8,075 bases of DNA from CALMJB01 sp963977945 (GTDB taxonomy: Bacteria > Actinomycetota > Actinomycetes > Nanopelagicales > Nanopelagicaceae). The notes under the pieces are model-generated. The model saw nothing but the letters and a program-made list of their open reading frames with translations. It was not told where the DNA came from and made no database searches. The DNA lies in the NCBI GenBank assembly GCA_963977945.1, contig CAXBQO010000043.1, forward strand, positions 1 to 8,075. Reading direction: 5' to 3'. Every line of letters begins with the position of its first letter. Positions within the stretch are counted from its first letter, which is position 1. Position numbers and translations under genes: made by a program. Positions 1-4,526 of this stretch are shown here, piece by piece.

Positions 1-250
1 CTTCTGCCCCATTTGCAAAGTCCCCCATGCCTTGTTTGCCATCAGTTGCTTTGCGATGTGGTGAGTGATGAAAATCCAGCAAAGTAGTTGTGCCGGAATC
101 AACTACCAAAATTACATCGCCACCGCGGCCACCATTTCCGCCATCTGGTCCGCCAAGTGGAATAAATTTTTCGCGATGCACTGAAACGCAACCATCGCCA
201 CCTTTACCAGCAGAGGCGTGCAGAGTTACGCGATCAACAAATGTTGTCAC
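1..250 (-). CDS. obg: GTPase Obg/CgtA, N-terminal part (gene runs off the window)
   Basis: Obg is an essential ribosome-associated GTPase involved in 50S subunit assembly and stress signalling. Only the first 83 codons are in the window. They encode the glycine-rich Obg fold that precedes the G domain. Visible are MTTFVDRVTLHASAGKGGDG at residues 1-20, then a conserved VHREKFIP segment and the GGPDGGNGGRGGDV repeat-like stretch at about residues 34-47, all hallmarks of the family. The GTP-binding motifs lie beyond the window edge and cannot be checked. The start is GTG at 250-248. It is chosen because the family-conserved N-terminus begins there and a very strong Shine-Dalgarno sequence (258-268) sits 7 bases upstream; no upstream ATG gives a better fit. 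It follows rpmA, as in most bacteria (rplU-rpmA-obg), but an intrinsic terminator separates them. Identification is secure. Confidence 0.96.
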   Translation of the reverse strand, partial: MTTFVDRVTLHASAGKGGDGCVSVHREKFIPLGGPDGGNGGRGGDVILVVDSGTTTLLDFHHSPHRKATDGKQGMGDFANGAE

Positions 251-257
251 TTTTACA

Positions 258-268
258 CTCCTCTCCTT
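258..268 (-). promoter_or_regulatory. Strong Shine-Dalgarno sequence of obg
   Basis: On the minus strand the bases read AAGGAGAGGAG, two overlapping matches to the anti-Shine-Dalgarno. The nearer GGAG lies 7 bases before the GTG start. This decides the non-ATG start of obg and is the strongest ribosome binding site seen in the window. Confidence 0.85.
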
Positions 269-292
269 GAAAAAATATTTACTAATCAAAAC

Positions 293-318
293 AAAAAAAG
301 GCCTGCGGGCGCAGGCCT
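293..318 (-). terminator. Intrinsic terminator after rpmA
   Basis: On the minus strand an 8-bp perfect GC-rich stem, AGGCCTGC paired with GCAGGCCT (311-318 with 299-306), encloses a 4-base loop (307-310). It is followed at once by a run of T (298-293 on the minus strand), then G and more T. This is a textbook Rho-independent terminator, about 20 bases after the rpmA stop codon. It should end most rplU-rpmA transcripts. The Shine-Dalgarno of obg begins only about 24 bases beyond the T run, which leaves little room for a separate full promoter, so partial read-through into obg is likely. Confidence 0.9.
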
Positions 319-338
319 AATAAATTCCTACGCGTTAA

Positions 339-593
339 TTATGAAACCGGCACCACATTTACAACCCGACGTCCACGCGCTCTGCCAAATTCCACTGAAC
401 CTGGTTGCAGTGCAAACAATGTGTCATCTTTTCCGATTCCAACATTTTTACCGGGGTGAAAATATGTGCCGCGTTGTCTTACCAAAATCTCGCCACCTTT
501 AACTACTTGGCCAGCAAAGCGTTTAATGCCAAGGTATTGCGGATTGGAATCACGACCATTTCTCGTCGATGAGACACCCTTTTTACTTGCCAT
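339..593 (-). CDS. rpmA: 50S ribosomal protein L27
   Basis: L27 is a small basic protein of the large ribosomal subunit. Its N-terminal tail reaches toward the peptidyl transferase centre and helps position tRNA. The 84-residue product has the usual family length. It shows the N-terminal MASKKG tail, the conserved STRNGRDS block at residues 9-16 and the family signature GEILVRQRGTYFHPG at residues 34-48, followed by GKDDTLFAL. It begins directly with the mature-type N-terminus, so there is no cleaved extension of the Firmicutes kind. Residue 3 is Ser where many relatives have His. The ATG start has an AGGTGA ribosome binding site (599-604) 5 bases upstream. It lies 28 bases after rplU and is closed by the terminator at 293-318. 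Confidence 0.98.
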   Translation of the reverse strand: MASKKGVSSTRNGRDSNPQYLGIKRFAGQVVKGGEILVRQRGTYFHPGKNVGIGKDDTLFALQPGSVEFGRARGRRVVNVVPVS

Positions 594-621
594 TTAGTTC
601 ACCTGCCTCTTTATATTTTCT

Positions 622-930
622 TTACTTATTAATTCCAGTTATTTTTACACGAGTTAGTGCGGCGCGAAAACCTTGACGACGACGGTAACCAGTTTTTTGT
701 TTGTAACGGGTAATGCGAATCTTTGGACCTTTTTGGTCTGCCAAAACTTCGCCCACAACTTTTACTGAAGCCAATGCTTTTGGATCAGCGGTTACATCTT
801 GGCCATCAACTAAAAGTACGGCTGGGAAATTTACTTTCGCACCAACTTCAGCATCAACGCGATCAACGACAAGAGTGTCACCGACACTTACCTTTTCTTG
901 TCTGCCGCCTGCTTTTACTACCGCGTACAT
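622..930 (-). CDS. rplU: 50S ribosomal protein L21
   Basis: L21 binds 23S rRNA in the large ribosomal subunit. The 102-residue product matches the usual length of about 103. It begins with the typical MYAVVKAGGRQEKVSVGD and ends with the RNA-binding signature region KIRITRYKQKTGYRRR followed by QGFRAALTRVKITGI (about residues 70-100). The signature carries Phe88-Arg-Ala where many L21 proteins have His-Arg-Gln, a modest lineage difference. The ATG start has an AAGGAA ribosome binding site (938-943) with 7-base spacing. It heads a two-gene ribosomal unit with rpmA. The 131-base gap from rne holds a candidate extended -10 promoter, so it is probably transcribed independently as well as from rne. 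Confidence 0.98.
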   Translation of the reverse strand: MYAVVKAGGRQEKVSVGDTLVVDRVDAEVGAKVNFPAVLLVDGQDVTADPKALASVKVVGEVLADQKGPKIRITRYKQKTGYRRRQGFRAALTRVKITGINK

Positions 931-989
931 TTGTTGATTCCTTACTTTCGCTACTTTAACTGCTTGAACTACTCGAATTTAAAAAATTT

Positions 990-998
990 ATTTTAGCA
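990..998 (-). promoter_or_regulatory. Candidate extended -10 promoter for rplU-rpmA
   Basis: The minus strand reads TGC-TAAAAT (998-990), a match to the extended -10 element TGN-TANAAT. At the expected distance there is no recognisable -35 hexamer (TAAATA at 1018-1013), which fits extended -10 promoters. Initiation would fall near 984-982, giving a leader of about 53 bases before the rplU ATG. The sequence downstream is very AT-rich (TAAATTTTTTAAATTC). This is a sequence match only. Confidence 0.4.
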
Positions 999-1050
999 AC
1001 GAGGGCAAAGGGTATTTATTCCAATGCCCACGGGTCAAATTCTGCTTAAG

Positions 1051-1075
1051 TTTCTGGGTAATTACTCCCCAGAAA
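1051..1075 (-). terminator. Stem-loop across the rne stop codon (possible weak terminator)
   Basis: An 8-bp perfect inverted repeat, TTTCTGGG and CCCAGAAA (1051-1058 and 1068-1075), encloses a 9-base loop that contains the rne stop codon TAA (1064-1062). No T run follows on the minus strand, so it is not a canonical intrinsic terminator. It could be a U-less terminator or a 3' end-protecting hairpin, or slow transcription before the rplU promoter. The pairing is directly visible; the function is inferred. Confidence 0.4.
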
Positions 1076-3131
1076 TTACGCCGGTACTAACTGAACGACG
1101 TCGCTTGCGACCTGGTTCAACCACAACCTCTGGTGCTGCAATTTCAACTGTTTCATCTAAATCTTCTGATTCATTTAACTCTTCTAACTGAGTTGGTTCA
1201 TGATGATCATCATTTTCAGATAAATCTTCTTGATTATTTGTTCTGGAATATTTGCGATCTAAATCTTTTTCTAGATTTTGTTTACGCACTGGTTCGTTAT
1301 GAATATGAATTCCACGACCACCGCAACTATCGCAAGTAGTTGAAAAGGCTTCGATTAATCCTTGACCAACACGTTTGCGCGTCATTTGGACCAAGCCAAG
1401 TGAAGTTACTTCGGCAACTTGGTGCTTGGTGCGATCGCGACCTAAACATTCAACTAGGCGGCGTAAAACTTGCTCGCGGTTTGATTCCAAAATCATGTCG
1501 ATAAAGTCGATCACAATAATTCCGCCAAGATCTCGCAAGCGTAATTGCCGGGCAATTTCTTCAGCCGCTTCTAAGTTGTTCTTGGTAACGGTCTCTTCTA
1601 AGTTTCCACCTTTACCAATGAATTTTCCGGTGTTTACATCGATCACAATCATCGCTTCGGTGCGATCAATAACTAATGAACCACCCGATGGTAAATAAAC
1701 CTTGCGATCAAATGCTTTAGCAAGTTGTTCATCAACTCGATACTTAACAAACAAATCTTCACTTTCAGAGTAACGCTCAATTCGGCTAGCAAGTTCTGGC
1801 GCGATGAAGTTGATGTAATTTTGAATATCATCCCAAGCATCAGAACCTTGCACAATTAATTTCTTGAAATCTTCATTGAAGATGTCGCGAATTACGCGCA
1901 CTGTTAAATCTGGTTCGCTATAAAGAATTGATGGCGCTTTTGTGGAAGAACTTTTTGCTTTGTTTTCGATATCTTCCCATTGCGCTTTTAGACGTTTTAC
2001 ATCGCGCTCTATTTCTGTCTCTGAAATTCCTTCAGCTGCTGTTCGAACAATTACAGTTTCTTCACCAATCACCATATTTTTTAATATTGCTTTTAAGCGC
2101 GAGCGTTCCTCTTCTGGTAAACGGCGACTGATTCCGCTCATTCCACCACCTGGAACAAAAACTAAATAACGACCAGGCAAAGAAATCTGGCTAGTTAATC
2201 GCGCACCTTTTTGTCCGATTGGATCTTTTGTTACTTGCACCAAAACGGATTGACCAGTTTTTAAAACATTTTCAATTTTGCGTGCTTTACCTTCAGCTAA
2301 GCCCGCTTCATCCCAATTAACTTCGCCGGCATAAAGAACTGCGTTTCTACCTTTACCAATATCGACGAACGCTGCCTCCATTGAAGGCAAAACATTTTGT
2401 ACTTTTCCAAGATAAACGTTTCCAACATAAGAGATATTGCTATTTCGATTTACATAATGTTCGACCATTACGCCATCTTCGATAATTGCAATTTGAGTGC
2501 GATCACCAGTTTGGCGCACCAACATCTCGCGCTCTACCGATTCTCGGCGAGATAAAAATTCTGCTTCGGTAATAACCATGCCACGACGGCGAGTGAAATC
2601 ACGACCACCTTCACGGCGATTAAATGGACGCTCATAACGATCTCGATGTGAACGATCACGTTTAACAAAACCGCGCTCACGTTGTGCCGGACGGCTCTTT
2701 GGTTTTGCTTCTCTAACTTTAACTACAGTTAAAACGCCATCTTCTTCAATGGTTTCACCTGGAGTAACTGCATCACCTTTAGCGCGACGTCGACGACGGC
2801 GACGGTGAGTTGATCCAGTCGATGAATCAGTAGCAGCAGAGTCATTAGTCTCTTCTGAACTTTCCTCGGAATTTTCTAAATTCTCTGCAATTTCTGTGCG
2901 GCCACGCTTTTTTCCACGCACACCACGACGACGGCGGCGGCGAAAATTTGATTTGTCAGAATCATCGCCAGATCTCGTTACCTCTGATCTGGCAACCTCT
3001 GAACGATCTGTTGTTGATTTTGTAGTTGTCGGCGCAGCTTGAAATAGCGGAACCGGAACTGATTTAACCTCTGAATTATCAGAGGATTTTCTTACTGAAC
3101 GCTTACGCGAACTCTTTGGCTCATCGGCCAT
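1062..3131 (-). CDS. rne: Ribonuclease E/G family endoribonuclease
   Basis: This is a single-strand-specific endoribonuclease of mRNA decay and rRNA/tRNA maturation, 689 residues long. Residues 1-185 are a disordered, charge-patterned extension with Arg runs at 64-69 and 110-116 separated by an acidic patch (80-97). The catalytic core follows: an S1 RNA-binding domain from about 234 (VGNVYLGKVQNVLPSMEAAF), a 5'-sensor/RNase H-like region, and the DNase I-like site. The metal-binding aspartates are Asp498 (VIDVN) and Asp542 (VIDFIDM), equivalent to E. coli D303 and D346. The Zn-link motif is Cys600-x2-Cys603 (CDSCGGRG). A short acidic then basic tail (629-680) replaces the long degradosome scaffold. 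Actinobacterial RNase E proteins commonly have N-terminal extensions; this one is compact. The ATG start has a GAAGGA site (3141-3146) 9 bases upstream. It precedes rplU-rpmA-obg as in other Actinobacteria. The name rne rather than rng is a convention here. Confidence 0.95.
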   Translation of the reverse strand: MADEPKSSRKRSVRKSSDNSEVKSVPVPLFQAAPTTTKSTTDRSEVARSEVTRSGDDSDKSNFRRRRRRGVRGKKRGRTEIAENLENSEESSEETNDSAATDSSTGSTHRRRRRRRAKGDAVTPGETIEEDGVLTVVKVREAKPKSRPAQRERGFVKRDRSHRDRYERPFNRREGGRDFTRRRGMVITEAEFLSRRESVEREMLVRQTGDRTQIAIIEDGVMVEHYVNRNSNISYVGNVYLGKVQNVLPSMEAAFVDIGKGRNAVLYAGEVNWDEAGLAEGKARKIENVLKTGQSVLVQVTKDPIGQKGARLTSQISLPGRYLVFVPGGGMSGISRRLPEEERSRLKAILKNMVIGEETVIVRTAAEGISETEIERDVKRLKAQWEDIENKAKSSSTKAPSILYSEPDLTVRVIRDIFNEDFKKLIVQGSDAWDDIQNYINFIAPELASRIERYSESEDLFVKYRVDEQLAKAFDRKVYLPSGGSLVIDRTEAMIVIDVNTGKFIGKGGNLEETVTKNNLEAAEEIARQLRLRDLGGIIVIDFIDMILESNREQVLRRLVECLGRDRTKHQVAEVTSLGLVQMTRKRVGQGLIEAFSTTCDSCGGRGIHIHNEPVRKQNLEKDLDRKYSRTNNQEDLSENDDHHEPTQLEELNESEDLDETVEIAAPEVVVEPGRKRRRSVSTGVISGE

Positions 3132-3276
3132 AATAAAAAATCCTTCACAAAACTATTTAGTATTTCCGCTCTGGGAAATTACTTTCTACGAAATTCCTTA
3201 TTAAATTCTTACTAAAAATCTAAATTAGAAACTTTTGTTAATCGCAGCTGACTCTCTTTGGTCGCGCAGACTAACT
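3132..3276 (-). promoter_or_regulatory. Long AT-rich 5' leader of rne
   Basis: If transcription starts from the promoter at 3283-3311, the rne mRNA carries an untranslated leader of about 145 bases. It contains no convincing ORF. A 6-bp stem-loop, ATTTCC with GGAAAT around a 6-base loop (3162-3179), sits about 30 bases before the ATG. The rest is rich in A and U and likely single-stranded, with a GAAGGA ribosome binding site at 3141-3146. E. coli rne is known to autoregulate through cleavage of its own leader. A similar role here is an inference from length and composition, not from sequence homology. Confidence 0.4.
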
Positions 3277-3282
3277 AGGAGA

Positions 3283-3311
3283 ATTATCCAATCAATACCG
3301 CGATATCGCAA
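3283..3311 (-). promoter_or_regulatory. Candidate sigma70-type promoter for rne
   Basis: The minus strand shows TTGCGA (3311-3306) as -35, a 17-base spacer and GATAAT (3288-3283) as -10. That is five of six matches to the -10 consensus, four of six to the -35 consensus, and optimal spacing. It lies in the gap after rodA and points to rne. A perfect 10-bp palindrome GCGATATCGC (3300-3309) overlaps the -35 element and could be an operator or chance. Confidence 0.6.
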
Positions 3312-3352
3312 ATAACCGCGTTTCCCTGCTCAAAAGTGTAGGTAATGCAAGC

Positions 3353-3367
3353 AATACAAGTTGTATT
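3353..3367. repeat. Perfect 15-bp inverted repeat over the rodA stop codon
   Basis: AATACAA-G-TTGTATT is a 7+1+7 perfect inverted repeat. With a single central base it cannot fold into an RNA hairpin, so if functional it would be a binding site for a dimeric DNA-binding protein. It overlaps the rodA stop codon (3366-3368) and lies about 42 bases upstream of the candidate rne -35 element. Chance occurrence in AT-rich DNA is possible. Confidence 0.45.
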
Positions 3368-4526
3368 AGCGGGAGCGAATATGAATATTTTGCAGCAGGC
3401 CCACACCAATTAAATTCGCAAACATACTTGAACCACCATACGACAAAAATGGCAATGGCACTCCGGTCATTGGCAATAGCCCCATTGTCATTCCGATATT
3501 TTCAAAAGTTTGAAATGCAAACCAAGCCGCGACTCCGACACAAACTAATCGCCCAAATAAATCATCGGAACTTCTTGCAATCGCTAATGCTCGAGCAAGC
3601 AATAATCCATACAGAAATAAAATGAGTAAACAACCAAAGAAACCAATCTCTTCACCCGCTACCGTAAAAATAAAGTCGGTCTGTTGTTCTGGTACAAATC
3701 GGCCATTTGTTTGTGGGCCATCAAATAATCCTTTACCAAACCAACCACCTGAACCAATAGTGATGCGCGAAAGTCTTAATTGATATCCAGATGCTTGCGG
3801 ATCAGCATTTGGATCAACAAAAGATTGCAGACGTTTAATTTGATACTCATTTACCACGCCAGCTTTTACTGCGACAAAACTGCCAAGAACTGCCAGCAAT
3901 AACAAACCCGCTACCCAACGAATTTTCGCGCCAGAGATTGCAATAATCGCGACCACCGCAGCAGAAATAATTAAAACTGTTCCTAAATCTGGTTGCGACA
4001 TAATTAAAATAATTGGAATAGCAGCAACTAAAAGTGCTTGTAATACATCTTTATCTTCTGGATCATTATGTCTATCGGCTTGTTCTGCCAAAATCATTGA
4101 CATTCCGATGATGATAGAAATTTTTGCAAGCTCTGCTGGTTGAAATTGAAATCCGCCCGGTAGTGAGATCCAGGCTTTTGCACCATGAATTGTGGAACCT
4201 ACACCAGGTATTAAAACTAATATCAAACCAATGACACCTACTCCCCAAACAATTGGGGTGTAAGCGCGTAATAATCGATAATCAATCAATGTGGTTCCGT
4301 ATGCCAACAGCAAACCAATCACAATATTTATTACATGACGTTTGAAGTAATACTGCGGATCTAATCCATTTGCTTTAAACCATTCACGGGTTCCAGCCAA
4401 AACCAAGATTGCACCAATTATTAATAATCCCCCCACAGCAATACTTAGCAAAACATCAAACTCGCCAAAGCGAATCCGCATCCGGCTAGTTCTATTTTTA
4501 ATGTTCCCAGATGACAACAAACTCAT
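3366..4526 (-). CDS. rodA: Rod shape-determining protein RodA, SEDS peptidoglycan glycosyltransferase
   Basis: RodA polymerises lipid II into glycan strands during lateral wall growth, in complex with the class B transpeptidase PBP2. The 386-residue protein is strongly hydrophobic, with about ten membrane segments starting near residue 24. SEDS hallmarks are visible: GAKAWISLPGGFQFQPAE (115-132), SQPDLGT (177-183), the large extracellular loop with the catalytic-type aspartate Asp284 in PEQQTDFIF, and the terminal TGVPLPFLSYGGSS (354-367). Length and order are normal for RodA. A FtsW identity is less likely because of the immediate PBP2/MreCD neighbours. The ATG start overlaps the mrdA stop by 4 bases (ATGA, 4526-4523), with an AAGG site (4534-4537) inside mrdA 7 bases upstream, pointing to translational coupling. 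No clear terminator follows. Confidence 0.97.
   Translation of the reverse strand: MSLLSSGNIKNRTSRMRIRFGEFDVLLSIAVGGLLIIGAILVLAGTREWFKANGLDPQYYFKRHVINIVIGLLLAYGTTLIDYRLLRAYTPIVWGVGVIGLILVLIPGVGSTIHGAKAWISLPGGFQFQPAELAKISIIIGMSMILAEQADRHNDPEDKDVLQALLVAAIPIILIMSQPDLGTVLIISAAVVAIIAISGAKIRWVAGLLLLAVLGSFVAVKAGVVNEYQIKRLQSFVDPNADPQASGYQLRLSRITIGSGGWFGKGLFDGPQTNGRFVPEQQTDFIFTVAGEEIGFFGCLLILFLYGLLLARALAIARSSDDLFGRLVCVGVAAWFAFQTFENIGMTMGLLPMTGVPLPFLSYGGSSMFANLIGVGLLQNIHIRSR

Noticed and set aside
1003..1029. GGGCA/TGCCC inverted repeat in the rne-rplU gap
   Set aside because: Only a 5-bp stem with a 17-base loop, no T run; it lies upstream of the proposed rplU start, so it would not be in that leader.
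1013..1038. TTGACC (1038-1033) as a -35 for rplU
   Set aside because: The nearest -10-like hexamer, TAAATA, is only 14 bases away, and the better TAAAAT is 37 bases away, so the spacing fits neither.
931..1061. L20/L21-type ribosomal leader RNA before rplU
   Set aside because: The region is largely AT-rich with no extended pairing I could find; no resemblance to known ribosomal protein leaders could be supported.
1673..1855. Short minus-strand frame inside rne in another reading frame
   Set aside because: It is fully contained in the conserved catalytic core of rne and its translation resembles no known protein.
3301..3365. Terminator after rodA
   Set aside because: No GC-rich stem followed by a T run is present; the inverted repeat at 3353-3367 has no loop and cannot form an RNA hairpin.
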